Assembly (NCBI GenBank): GCA_029008615.1
Contig: JAQXJI010000007.1
Span: 1-64,000, forward strand
Source of the DNA: Elusimicrobiota bacterium
GTDB lineage: Bacteria > Elusimicrobiota > Elusimicrobia > Elusimicrobiales > Elusimicrobiaceae
Reading direction: 5' to 3'
DNA: 64,000 nt
Part shown: piece by piece, positions 55,126 through 63,496 of the stretch
Numbering within the stretch: the stretch's first letter is position 1
Layout: each line of letters begins with the position of its first letter
The notes under the pieces: generated by a model
The model's input: the letters and a program-made list of their open reading frames with translations, nothing else
Database searches by the model: none
What the model was told of the DNA's origin: nothing
Translations under genes and position numbers: made by a program

Positions 55126-56097
55126 ATGGAACTTACTTTACTTATAACAGGTATTATCGCATTTGCTTATGCGAAAATATCAAAACTGATGAACAAAAGG
55201 AAAATTTTTGATAATAAAACTGTTTTCTCGGTTTGGAATTCTTCTTTTGCTTTAATAGCCGGCATCCTGATAATATATATTTTTAATTTTATGGCAAAAA
55301 ACGGGATACAGGGAGGGCTTGAACCGAGAACATTTGCTTTTATTACCACTGCAGCCATAGCTTTTGCGGTGTATAATTTTATTGCCGCGGGCAAAGCAGA
55401 CAAGAAGAAAAGCGAAAAGATTTTTGCCTTTAATCTTGAATGGGCCGAAACCGTATATTTTGCGGCCTTCTTCGCCGCAGTCGTGATGTTCCTTTTCTTA
55501 CAGGCTTTCAAGATACCTTCCGCTTCTATGAGGAATACCCTTTTGGAAGGTGATAACCTTTTTGTAAATAAAATAACTTATGGCGTAAGGCTGCCTTTTA
55601 TGAAAGACAGGATTATAAAATTTAATGATATAAAAAGGGGCGATATCATAGTATTCCGTTTCCCTGCGGAAAATAAAGAACAGGTTAATTGCGGTGAACC
55701 GCAATACGGAAGAGATTTTGTAAAACGCGTTATAGGTATGCCGGGCGATACCGTGGAAATGAAGGATAAACAAGTTTTTATCAATGGGGAATTAATGCCT
55801 GCCCAACCCTATGAAGTCTATCAAGATATACAAAGATTTAAACAAGAAGATTTGTCTTTCAGCCAAGAAGAATACCAAAAGCTTTGGGAAGAACGCAAAT
55901 TGGAAAAGCATTTGGGAATGTATTTAAGGGACAACTTCGGCCCGGTTACCATACCGCAAGGCACATATTTAGGCATTGGGGATAACAGAGATTATTCCTG
56001 CGATTCCCGCTTTTGGGGCCCGATTCCTGAAGAAAATATTAAAGGCAAAGCTTGGTTTATACACTGGCCTTTAAAACGTATCGGCCTTGTAAAGTAA
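55126..56097 (+). CDS. lepB: Signal peptidase I
   Basis: A 323-residue inner-membrane protease that removes Sec signal peptides. Three or four N-terminal membrane helices lead to the catalytic domain. The nucleophile is S134 in IPSASMRNTL and the general base K200 in RDFVKRVIGMPGD. The C-terminal box GDNRDYSCDSRFWGPIP is conserved. The N-terminal membrane region (about 125 residues) is longer than in E. coli. AAGGA precedes the ATG. It follows GT8 by 3 nt and ends at a terminator. Confidence 0.95.
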   Translation: MELTLLITGIIAFAYAKISKLMNKRKIFDNKTVFSVWNSSFALIAGILIIYIFNFMAKNGIQGGLEPRTFAFITTAAIAFAVYNFIAAGKADKKKSEKIFAFNLEWAETVYFAAFFAAVVMFLFLQAFKIPSASMRNTLLEGDNLFVNKITYGVRLPFMKDRIIKFNDIKRGDIIVFRFPAENKEQVNCGEPQYGRDFVKRVIGMPGDTVEMKDKQVFINGELMPAQPYEVYQDIQRFKQEDLSFSQEEYQKLWEERKLEKHLGMYLRDNFGPVTIPQGTYLGIGDNRDYSCDSRFWGPIPEENIKGKAWFIHWPLKRIGLVK

Positions 56098-56106
56098 TTT
56101 TTGATT

Positions 56107-56134
56107 ATCCCCCGGTTTTAAAACCGGGGGTTTT
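56107..56134. terminator. Terminator after lepB
   Basis: CCCCCGG, TTTTAAAA loop, CCGGGGG followed by TTTTAATTT. Confidence 0.8.
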
Positions 56135-56259
56135 AATTTATACACACTTTAGAAGAATCTCTACCGCAATACAATTCTTTCCTGTTTATCCGTTTGCTTC
56201 TGCTAAGATATTTAAAATAGCCGGGGAATAACTAAAAATCATTTGCTTAACAGATTATT

Positions 56260-56275
56260 GTTTTCACGTGGAAAC
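56260..56275. promoter_or_regulatory. parS-like site 1
   Basis: GTTTTCACGTGGAAAC, one mismatch to the perfect palindrome at 56937-56952. The widely conserved bacterial parS is TGTTTCACGTGAAACA. Confidence 0.7.
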
Positions 56276-56289
56276 TGCAATTACAAATA

Positions 56290-56817
56290 CTATTTAACGG
56301 AAAAATTACTTATATACCATTTCACCGCTTGCATTTCCGATTTATCTATAAAAGCACTTTTCCCTATGGAATAAGCTTCTATATCCTCAGGAAATTGCTC
56401 TGCTAAAGCTTGTTTAACTTCCCCGTAGAAAGAAGCCTTTTCGGGATATTTCCGCAAATAATCCCTAAAAGCCAAAAACCTAATAATATCCTTTTCATTA
56501 TATATATCAAATATACGTAAAGAACAAGGGCAGACAGAAGATTGTTTGCGGTAATATCTGCACCCTGGCAATCCGAACTCCCCCAAACATTCATAGCCAA
56601 TGTTTTCTAAAGCGTCTTCATAGTCTTCAACAGCATTAATATTCTTTACTACCGCCATTATATCTATAATGGGCCTTGAAGCCAGCCCTTTAACAGCTGT
56701 TCCACCTATATGATAGATATCAACAAACAAATCCTTTAAGATGCCCTTTAGTAAAGAGGATTCTTTTTTATAGGATTCATTCCAAGCACTGTCATAAGGC
56801 AATATTGTTATAGTCAT
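56290..56817 (-). CDS. GrpB/UPF0157-family nucleotidyltransferase-like protein
   Basis: A 175-residue protein of the GrpB family, related to the nucleotidyltransferase fold. VDIYHIGGTAVKGLASRPIID carries the GS-like and Asp-x-Asp-like motif region, and the LRKYPEKASFYGEVKQALAE tail is typical. Function is unknown; some members resemble dephospho-CoA-kinase-linked domains. The ATG at 56817 is preceded by GGAGAAG, so I prefer it to one at 56850. It sits inside the parS cluster, opposite to parA. Confidence 0.85.
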   Translation of the reverse strand: MTITILPYDSAWNESYKKESSLLKGILKDLFVDIYHIGGTAVKGLASRPIIDIMAVVKNINAVEDYEDALENIGYECLGEFGLPGCRYYRKQSSVCPCSLRIFDIYNEKDIIRFLAFRDYLRKYPEKASFYGEVKQALAEQFPEDIEAYSIGKSAFIDKSEMQAVKWYISNFSVK

Positions 56818-56856
56818 ATACTTCTCCGATAAATTATTATAGCACATCAAAGGATA

Positions 56857-56872
56857 GTTTTCATATGAAAAC
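56857..56872. promoter_or_regulatory. parS-like site 2 (CATATG core)
   Basis: GTTTTCATATGAAAAC is a perfect 16-bp palindrome, but its core is CATATG instead of CACGTG. ParB normally reads the central CG, so this site may be weak or decoy. Confidence 0.5.
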
Positions 56873-56891
56873 TATTTTCATACTTTTAATT

Positions 56892-56907
56892 GTTTTCACG
56901 TGAAATC
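56892..56907. promoter_or_regulatory. parS-like site 3
   Basis: GTTTTCACGTGAAATC, one base from the perfect palindrome, 107 bp before the parA start. Confidence 0.72.
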
Positions 56908-56936
56908 TTTAAGCGAATAAAATAACTATTAAATAC

Positions 56937-56952
56937 GTTTTCACGTGAAAAC
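56937..56952. promoter_or_regulatory. parS-like site 4 (perfect palindrome)
   Basis: GTTTTCACGTGAAAAC is a perfect 16-bp palindrome with the parS core CACGTG, 62 bp upstream of the parA start codon. It is the best candidate for the ParB nucleation site and may also autoregulate the parAB promoter. Confidence 0.82.
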
Positions 56953-57014
56953 AATACAAACAAGCATTGACTTACCCCTAAATTTTATATTAAATATTTT
57001 TATAGGAGAATATA

Positions 57015-57848
57015 ATGGGTGAAATAGTTTGCATTGCCAATCAAAAAGGTGGTGTAGGTAAAACTACTACCGCCGTAAATCTATCCTATGCCCTTGCCTA
57101 CCTAGGCCAAGAGGTGCTGCTTGTGGATTTTGATCCTCAGGGTAATGCCACTTCCGGATTGGGCATAGAAGTAAAAGATGACGATAAAACCGTTTACAAC
57201 TTCCTTACAAAAACCGCCTCTTTCAAAGAGGTTGTAAGGCAAACCAGCAATGAAATGTTGGATATATTGCCCGCAAATAAAGATTTAGCCGGGGCGGAAG
57301 TGGAACTTGTAAACATAAACGGCAGGGAAAAGTTCCTTAAAGAACAGCTTACCACCATAAGGAAAATGTATAATTTTATAATTATAGATTGCCCCCCGTC
57401 TTTAAGTTTACTCACAATAAACGCTCTTGTTGCCGCAGACAATGTACTTACCGCAATACAATGCGAATACTACGCTATGGAAGGCCTTGCCAGGTTTATC
57501 AATACCACAAGCAAAGTAAAACAATTTTTAAGCCCTCAGCTTAAAATAGACGGCGGAATACTTACGATGTTTGACGGCAGAATGAATTTAGCTAATCAGG
57601 TTAAAGAAGAAGTTTCTAAATTCTACGGAGATAAGGTTTATAAAACTCCTATTCCGCGTAATATACGCTTGGCGGAAGCGCCGGGATTTGGACAAAGCAT
57701 TTTTGAATATGACCCTTCCTGCCGCGGCACCAAAGCATATATGGATTTAGCCGTTGAGTTCCTTATAAGGAGAGGCGCCAAAGCCGAAGATTTTGAAAAT
57801 TTTAAATACGGCGCGCCCAAAGGAACCGATTTTGATTTCGGAGGATAA
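57015..57848 (+). CDS. parA: Chromosome partitioning ATPase ParA (Soj)
   Basis: A 277-residue deviant-Walker ATPase. P-loop NQKGGVGKTTTAVNL, A' region VDFDPQGNAT, Walker B IIDCPPSLSLL, and RNIRLAEAPGFGQSI. There is no N-terminal HTH, as in chromosomal Soj rather than plasmid ParA. It forms ATP-dependent gradients on the nucleoid that move ParB-parS. GGAG precedes the ATG; parB follows after 8 nt. Confidence 0.96.
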   Translation: MGEIVCIANQKGGVGKTTTAVNLSYALAYLGQEVLLVDFDPQGNATSGLGIEVKDDDKTVYNFLTKTASFKEVVRQTSNEMLDILPANKDLAGAEVELVNINGREKFLKEQLTTIRKMYNFIIIDCPPSLSLLTINALVAADNVLTAIQCEYYAMEGLARFINTTSKVKQFLSPQLKIDGGILTMFDGRMNLANQVKEEVSKFYGDKVYKTPIPRNIRLAEAPGFGQSIFEYDPSCRGTKAYMDLAVEFLIRRGAKAEDFENFKYGAPKGTDFDFGG

Positions 57849-57856
57849 TTAGTAAT

Positions 57857-58732
57857 ATGAGGAAAGCTTTAGGCAAAGGTTTAGACGCTTTATTAAGCGG
57901 CGGTGTTAATGATTCTTATGAAACGGAAGGGGGGAACTCTTCCGGAGTACAAAAAATACCGCTTGATAAAATTATCCCCAACAGATATCAGCCCAGAAAA
58001 ACTTTTAATGAAGAATCATTGCAGGGATTGGCCGAATCTTTAAAACAGCACGGTTTAACGCAACCTATCGTAGTAGTTTACGATCCCGGAATGGATAAAT
58101 ATGAACTTGTCGTAGGCGAAAGACGTTTCCGCGCATCTCAGTTAGCCGGTTTTACCGAAATAGACTGCATAATACATTCAAAACTTGATGACAAACAAAT
58201 GTGCGCTTTAGCGCTTATTGAGAACATTCAAAGAGAGGATTTAAACCCCATAGAAACAGCTCTAGGCTATAAAAGTTTAATGCAGAAGTTTATGATATCC
58301 CAGACGGAACTGGGGGAATATTGCGGCAAATCCAAAGCGGCTGTCTCCAACTCCTTAAGATTACTTAATCTGGAGCCGGAAATACAAGAAGCCATTAAAA
58401 ACGGCGATATCAGCGAAGGCCACGGCCGGGCTTTATTGATGGTATCGGACGAGAAGAAAAGAGAAATCTTATTTAAGAAAATCATTTCTTCAAAAATGTC
58501 CGTACGCCAAGCCGAAGAAGCTGCGAAAAACTCTATGGACGAAACCGTAAAACAAAAGCCTCAAAAGACCCCTGATACCCTTGCTTTTGAATCTTCACTC
58601 CAGGAAGCGTTAGGAACTAAAGTAGAACTTAAATATGGCAGTAAACCCAGCAAAGGGAAGTTGATACTTCATTATAATTCTTTGGAAGAATTGGAACTTA
58701 TTTCCCAAAGATTAAAAAATAAAATGCTGTAA
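57857..58732 (+). CDS. parB: Chromosome partitioning protein ParB (Spo0J)
   Basis: A 291-residue CTP-dependent clamp. The opening RKALGKGLDALLSG (with an AlgK-like N-terminal arginine that stimulates ParA) is typical. The CTPase domain holds NRYQPRKTF, GLTQPIVV, GERRFRASQLAG and ENIQREDLNPIE, the last two contacting CTP. A central HTH (about residues 140-170) reads parS, and a C-terminal dimerisation domain ends RLKNKML. Nearby parS-like sites support the call. Confidence 0.96.
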   Translation: MRKALGKGLDALLSGGVNDSYETEGGNSSGVQKIPLDKIIPNRYQPRKTFNEESLQGLAESLKQHGLTQPIVVVYDPGMDKYELVVGERRFRASQLAGFTEIDCIIHSKLDDKQMCALALIENIQREDLNPIETALGYKSLMQKFMISQTELGEYCGKSKAAVSNSLRLLNLEPEIQEAIKNGDISEGHGRALLMVSDEKKREILFKKIISSKMSVRQAEEAAKNSMDETVKQKPQKTPDTLAFESSLQEALGTKVELKYGSKPSKGKLILHYNSLEELELISQRLKNKML

Positions 58733-58780
58733 AAGTTCTTACAACTAAGTTATAATTCATCCTTTGTATTTTCCTCCTTT

Positions 58781-58817
58781 AATCCCCTGAGATAGCAATC
58801 AGGGGATTTTATTTTTT
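58781..58817 (+). terminator. Terminator of parAB
   Basis: AATCCCCTGA, 8-nt loop, TCAGGGGATT followed by TTATTTTTT. Confidence 0.85.
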
Positions 58818-59551
58818 CCGATAAAAATTTTTTCAACTAAATAATTTTTAATATTTTCGAATTTACAAAAAATATCGTTAAATATCACAATGCGGATTTT
58901 TTATATTTCCAATAATAGAGCCTTCTTTAGTTTAAACAAAAAATTTTATTTTAAGTTTATGTTTTCACATGAAAACATAAATCTAATACAAAAGAATTAT
59001 ATTTTATTAAATTAGCCGGGATTTTGACAAAAACTCTCGTCGATAAATTTTAAAATCGCTCGTATTTGAATTATAAAAGATTTTTATTTGCAAATCGACC
59101 AGCTGCTGCCGAGAAGTATAAAAATTTTAAAATGATATATTTTTGTGCAAAATTTACCTTTTTTAATATTATCAGGTAATATTTTAAGACGATATCTTTT
59201 ATTTCTTAGAAAAATATATAATTTTTATGAAATCTAACTTCAAAATTTAATTTTTTCAATATTCAAAAAACTTTTAATAAATCCCATTTTAAAAACAAAT
59301 ATCATTTAATATAATTCCCCAAAAATATTAGATGAAGTTTTTGCAGATTAATGATTAAGAGCCGCAAACACTTGCCGTATTTCAATTTAACAACAACTTT
59401 TAACCGGCAACCCTGTTTCGCTCAACGGAATACTTATTTTTGTCTACATATTATAATTTTTATAAATATCCTATTTTACGTTATGTAAAAGTATTATTGT
59501 TTTCAATCGGCAAATTACAAATTTTACCGTGCCTTTACATTAAAAGAGCAT
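58818..59551. other. AT-rich intergenic region, no gene found
   Basis: About 730 bp, visibly much richer in A and T than its surroundings, with frequent stops in all frames. It holds a fifth parS-like palindrome (58961-58976). I searched for DnaA boxes (TTATCCACA and near variants) and found none. It may be spacer, an origin-related AT-rich element, or an unrecognised regulator. dnaA is not in the window. Confidence 0.6.
58961..58976. promoter_or_regulatory. parS-like site 5 (CACATG core)
   Basis: GTTTTCACATGAAAAC differs from the perfect palindrome at one core base and lies in a longer inverted repeat (TTTATG...CATAAA flanks). It lies 230 bp after parB. Confidence 0.6.
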
Positions 59552-59579
59552 AAAAAAAGAGGAGATTTTTAATCCCCTC
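59552..59579 (-). terminator. Terminator of the arginine-decarboxylase/agmatinase unit
   Basis: On the minus strand GAGGGGATT, short A loop, AATCTCCTC (one wobble) followed by TTTTTTT, 47 nt after the speB stop. Confidence 0.75.
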
Positions 59580-59625
59580 TCTTAATTAAAAACATTAAGA
59601 AAACAATTTTTCTTAATTTTTAAAT

Positions 59626-60510
59626 TTATTTATTTTTCTTGCTTACCGTCAAATAGCCCATAAGGCGATAAACCATTTTGGAAACGTTAAACTCCGATAT
59701 ATGACTGCCTTTTATCGGGGCAGTTTCCACAACGTCTATCGCGGCTATTTTCTTGTTCAAACAAACCGCTTTGAACAAATACATCGCGTCATACCAGGTA
59801 AAACCGCCCGGCTGCGGAGTGCCCGTCCCCGGGACGACCGAAGGATCAAATCCGTCGACGTCTATCGTGATATAAACCAAATCGGTAAGGCTTTTTAAAA
59901 CTTTATCCGTAAGTTTTTTAATATCAAGATTGTCGTGCATAAAATACGTCGTAACATTGCCGCTGTTGACGTTTTGCTTTTCTTCGCTGCCGACGGAACG
60001 TATACCTACCTGCACTACTTTAACCTCTTTGGAAGCAGGATATAAAGCACAAGCGTGGGAGCGTTCGTCACCGAAATAAGATTCCCTCAAATCGGCGTGA
60101 GCGTCAAAATGCAATACCGAAAGTTTTTTGCCGTATTTCCTGATATAGGGCGCTATCAAAGCCTGTGAAATCGAATGTTCCCCGCCGAGATAAAACGGAA
60201 AAGCTTTATGATTGGCTATATAATCTTCCACATATTTTTCTATGCGGTCGAATACGGCCTTTTCACTGCCTTTGCAATTTATAGGGGGAAGAGTATGTAT
60301 ACCCTCTTTATAAGTTTCTATACCGAGTTCTTCGTCCCAAAACTCAATTTGGGGAGAAGCCTCAATAATAGCGGTGGGGCCGAATTTCGTCCCACCGCCA
60401 TAAGAAACCGTACGTTCATAAGGTACTGAAATAACTGCAAATCGGCTGTCTTCTAGGGAAGGCTGTCCTTCTTCAACCGCCAAAAAATGCTTTGCGTGTT
60501 CAGGATGCAT
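59626..60510 (-). CDS. speB: Agmatinase (agmatine ureohydrolase)
   Basis: A 294-residue ureohydrolase. Manganese-binding and catalytic motifs are GGEHSISQ, HFDAHADLRESY and ITIDVDGFDPSVVPGTGTPQPGG. It hydrolyses agmatine to putrescine and urea. It is directly downstream of a pyruvoyl arginine decarboxylase, which supplies agmatine, so agmatine rather than arginine is the likely substrate. The start is put at the ATG at 60510 because the AAGG and stop of the upstream gene lie just before it; upstream codons belong to another frame. Confidence 0.92.
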   Translation of the reverse strand: MHPEHAKHFLAVEEGQPSLEDSRFAVISVPYERTVSYGGGTKFGPTAIIEASPQIEFWDEELGIETYKEGIHTLPPINCKGSEKAVFDRIEKYVEDYIANHKAFPFYLGGEHSISQALIAPYIRKYGKKLSVLHFDAHADLRESYFGDERSHACALYPASKEVKVVQVGIRSVGSEEKQNVNSGNVTTYFMHDNLDIKKLTDKVLKSLTDLVYITIDVDGFDPSVVPGTGTPQPGGFTWYDAMYLFKAVCLNKKIAAIDVVETAPIKGSHISEFNVSKMVYRLMGYLTVSKKNK

Positions 60511-60512
60511 AA

Positions 60513-61064
60513 TTACCTTACAAACACCGCCGCCGCGACAACCGTGGTCCACACGCCGTCGACGCAGATGGCCGACTGGGTTACGTTGGTACTCTTTACG
60601 ATTTTGCCGCTCATTTTCCAGATTTCTTCTTTCTGGTTCCACGTGGTGTTATTATCAAATTCAATACCCAAAGTGGTGGAAAGCATCATAGCCGCCAAGT
60701 CTTCCGCGTAATCTCCGGCTTTTTGGTCGGCTTCGCCGAAGCTGTGATGCTCGGAAATATAACCGTGCGTATTTTTATCCTTCGGTATGGCCAAGCCTAC
60801 GGAAGCGGAAATCAAGCGCCTGTTTTCATTGCTGGTATTTCTGCTGATTACGCAGTGAAGTATCTGCCCGGCGTGCAAATGTTCAAGACCTTTGCTTACC
60901 GAAACGACTTTGCATTTCGGCGGGAAAATGCTGGATACCGGCACCAAATTAAATTTCGCTATTTTAGCGTCTCTCAAAGCTTCTTCAAAGCTTGCGAGTT
61001 TTTCTTTGTGTCTGCCTACGCCTTTGGTAAGGAATATCTCCTTTGCAACAAATGGTTCGTACAT
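60513..61064 (-). CDS. pdaD: Pyruvoyl-dependent arginine decarboxylase
   Basis: A 183-residue PvlArgDC, typical of archaea, chlamydiae and some bacteria. The pro-enzyme self-cleaves in VSSIFPP, expected between S44 and S45, leaving a pyruvoyl group on S45. Supporting motifs are GVGRHKEKLASFEEAL, GQILHCVISRNTSNENR and SASVGLAIPKDK. It converts arginine to agmatine. It is unrelated to PLP-dependent SpeA. It lies 2 nt from speB in the same direction, forming an agmatine-to-putrescine unit. Confidence 0.93.
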   Translation of the reverse strand: MYEPFVAKEIFLTKGVGRHKEKLASFEEALRDAKIAKFNLVPVSSIFPPKCKVVSVSKGLEHLHAGQILHCVISRNTSNENRRLISASVGLAIPKDKNTHGYISEHHSFGEADQKAGDYAEDLAAMMLSTTLGIEFDNNTTWNQKEEIWKMSGKIVKSTNVTQSAICVDGVWTTVVAAAVFVR

Positions 61065-61165
61065 TTTTTATTCTCTCTGTTAAGTGATATTACCCTGAAA
61101 ACAGGGGCATTATTTTATAGAATAAATTATAACAAAAAATATGGAGCATTGTGTAAAAGATTATT

Positions 61166-63214
61166 ATGAAATCAACATTATTTCTTATACCATTGATTTT
61201 CCTGACGATAAACTTATCAGCGGCGGAGGATATTATGCCTTATAATATGTTCAACGAAAACGGTGTTTTGCACTTTAATTATAAAGCGGAGGATTTGGCC
61301 CCGCGGGAAAAGACCGCAAGAATCAATCTTGAAAAAGACTTGCAAGCTATAATAGCTATACCGAAAGAAGAAAGAACTTTTGAAAATACTTATTTGGCTT
61401 ATGACAAAGCTTTTGACGCTTATTCCGAATCTCTCGGTCAGGCCGGTTTTTTAGCTTATGTTTCAGACGATGAAAAGTTAAGAAACGCAGCCCTTGCGCT
61501 TGAACAGGAAGTAAGCAATTATTTAATAGAAGTCGCAACCAGACGCGATATTTATCAAGCCTTTAAAGATTACGCCGACACCAACCCCAAACTCGGCCCG
61601 ATTGAAGCCAAAATGCTTAAAGACACTATGATAGGCTTTAAGAAAAGCGGATTAACACTCAACGACGAAGATTTAAAAACTTTTAAGGAATTAAATAAAC
61701 AAAAAGCAAAAAATTCCATAGAGTTTTCAAAGAATATCCGCGAGTATAAAGATTCTTTGGAAGTTACAAGAGAACAGCTTGAGGGTATGGGCGAGGATTA
61801 TATAAACAAACTGGCGCGCACCCCGGAAGGCAAGTATATTATTACGCTTGATTATCCCGACTATGTGCCTTTTATGTTAAACGCCAAAGACGAAGATGCC
61901 AGAAAAGCTTTGGAATTTAAATATTCCAGGCGCGGCGGAGCGGAAAACATCAAATTGTTTGAAGACACTTTAAATTTAAGATATAAAACAGCAAAACTTT
62001 TGGGCTATAAAAACCACGCCGAAAACCGCCTGGACACCCGTATGGCAAAAACGCCCGAAAACGTGGAAAAATTCTTAAAAGATTTGGAAAAGAAATTAAG
62101 AAAACCCGCCAAAGCGGAGGAAAAAGAACTGCTTAAACTTAAAGAGGAAAAGACGGGCATAAAATCAAATCACTTCAACGCTTGGGAAACTGGATATTGG
62201 AACAATCTTCATAAAAAACTTTATTACGATATTGATTCCGAAAAAATAAAAGAATATTTCCAAACGGATATAGTAATAGCGAATATGTTTGAAATTTTCG
62301 GCAATTTATTCGGTGTAAAATTTGAAATCGTTGATATTCCGACTTGGCACAAAGACGTTAAAAGCTATAAAGTTTCCGACGAAGAAACCGGCAAAACCAT
62401 AGGCTATATTTATATGGATTTATATCCCAGGGACGGAAAATACAAACACGCCGCCTGTTTTGATCTTATCGACGGAGAACTTAAAGAAGACGGCACTTAT
62501 CAGCAGCCTTTTACGGCAATAGTCGCCAATTTAAATCCGCCCAGTAAAGATACTCCTTCCCTTTTAAAACACGACGAGGTTGAAACTTTATTTCACGAGT
62601 TCGGCCACGTTTTGCATAACGTGCTTACCGAAGCGAAATATTCCTCAATTTCCGGCACGTCGGTAAGCAGGGATTTTGTTGAAGTTCCTTCCCAAATACT
62701 TGAAAATTGGGCTTGGGATCCTTCGGTAATAAAAAAGATTTCCAAACATTACAAAACCGGCCAACCGCTTGACGATGAAACCATTAAAAAGATGATTGCT
62801 GCCAAAAATCACGGTGCAGGAAATTTCTATATAAGGCAAAACTTTTTGGCTCAAATCGATATGATTTATCACACCTCGGAAAAACCCGTTGACAGCACAA
62901 AATTGTGGGAAAAATATTCCGACAAAATCAGAATGGTGCCGATGACTAAAGATACTTACCCTCAAGCCAGTTTTGACCACTTGATGGGCGGTTACGACGC
63001 AGGTTATTACGGTTATTTGTGGGCGGAAGTTATTGCGTTGGATTTCTTTTCGGAATTCCAAAAACACGGTTTGTTTAACCCAGAAATAGGCAAAAAATTC
63101 CGTAAAGAAATTTTAGCCCCCGGCGGAAGTTACGAAGAAGAAGATTTGGTAAAAAACTTCCTGGGCAGAAAAGTATCAAACGAACCTTTCTTAAAGAATA
63201 TCGGATTGAAATAA
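61166..63214 (+). CDS. Secreted M3-family oligopeptidase (thimet/Dcp-like)
   Basis: A 682-residue zinc peptidase with a signal peptide (MKSTLFLIPLIFLTINLSAA). The zinc site is HEFGH (H477, H481) with E478 as catalytic base, and E506 in VEVPSQILENW as third ligand. The length matches M3A enzymes. M3 enzymes cleave short peptides and are usually cytoplasmic, so export is notable. No Shine-Dalgarno is evident before the ATG; TAAAAG 6 nt upstream is a weak -10-like match, so I do not list a promoter. It diverges from the polyamine genes. Confidence 0.92.
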   Translation: MKSTLFLIPLIFLTINLSAAEDIMPYNMFNENGVLHFNYKAEDLAPREKTARINLEKDLQAIIAIPKEERTFENTYLAYDKAFDAYSESLGQAGFLAYVSDDEKLRNAALALEQEVSNYLIEVATRRDIYQAFKDYADTNPKLGPIEAKMLKDTMIGFKKSGLTLNDEDLKTFKELNKQKAKNSIEFSKNIREYKDSLEVTREQLEGMGEDYINKLARTPEGKYIITLDYPDYVPFMLNAKDEDARKALEFKYSRRGGAENIKLFEDTLNLRYKTAKLLGYKNHAENRLDTRMAKTPENVEKFLKDLEKKLRKPAKAEEKELLKLKEEKTGIKSNHFNAWETGYWNNLHKKLYYDIDSEKIKEYFQTDIVIANMFEIFGNLFGVKFEIVDIPTWHKDVKSYKVSDEETGKTIGYIYMDLYPRDGKYKHAACFDLIDGELKEDGTYQQPFTAIVANLNPPSKDTPSLLKHDEVETLFHEFGHVLHNVLTEAKYSSISGTSVSRDFVEVPSQILENWAWDPSVIKKISKHYKTGQPLDDETIKKMIAAKNHGAGNFYIRQNFLAQIDMIYHTSEKPVDSTKLWEKYSDKIRMVPMTKDTYPQASFDHLMGGYDAGYYGYLWAEVIALDFFSEFQKHGLFNPEIGKKFRKEILAPGGSYEEEDLVKNFLGRKVSNEPFLKNIGLK

Positions 63215-63230
63215 AAAACAATCATAAAAC

Positions 63231-63262
63231 AAAAGGGCCGAGAAAAATATCGGCCCTTTTTT
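63231..63262 (+). terminator. Terminator of the M3 peptidase gene
   Basis: AAAAGGGCCGA, 8-nt loop, TCGGCCCTTTT followed by TT. Confidence 0.85.
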
Positions 63263-63301
63263 ACGGCTTAAAATTAATTTAAAATTATTCCGCAAAATTA
63301 A

Positions 63302-63325
63302 AAAGCCTCCTTTGCAGGAGGCTTT
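63302..63325 (-). terminator. Terminator of the rubredoxin unit
   Basis: AAAGCCTCC, TTTGCA loop, GGAGGCTTT. On the minus strand the stem is followed by TTAATTTT. It starts 3 nt after the rubredoxin stop. Confidence 0.8.
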
Positions 63326-63328
63326 AAA

Positions 63329-63484
63329 TTACTGAGCGGAGAATTGGTCCTTGCCTACGCCGCAAACAGGGCAAACCCAGCTTTCGGCTACGTCGGCCCA
63401 TTTGGTTCCGGCGGCTATTCCGTTATCCGGATCGCCCAATTCTTCGTCATAAACATATCCGCAGACATTACATACGTATTTCAT
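63329..63484 (-). CDS. Rubredoxin
   Basis: A 51-residue iron protein, too short to stand out by length alone. The four iron-binding cysteines are in [13 protein letters not shown] (C5, C8) and [13 protein letters not shown] (C38, C41). It is a small electron carrier common in anaerobes, often serving peroxide and superoxide reductases. An AAGGAGGAG site lies before the ATG. It is 12 nt downstream of the flavin reductase gene, in the same direction. Confidence 0.96.
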   Translation of the reverse strand: MKYVCNVCGYVYDEELGDPDNGIAAGTKWADVAESWVCPVCGVGKDQFSAQ

Positions 63485-63496
63485 TATTACTCCTCC

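Noticed and set aside
58818-59551. Origin of replication
   Set aside because: No DnaA boxes, no dnaA or other origin genes nearby; AT richness alone is not enough.
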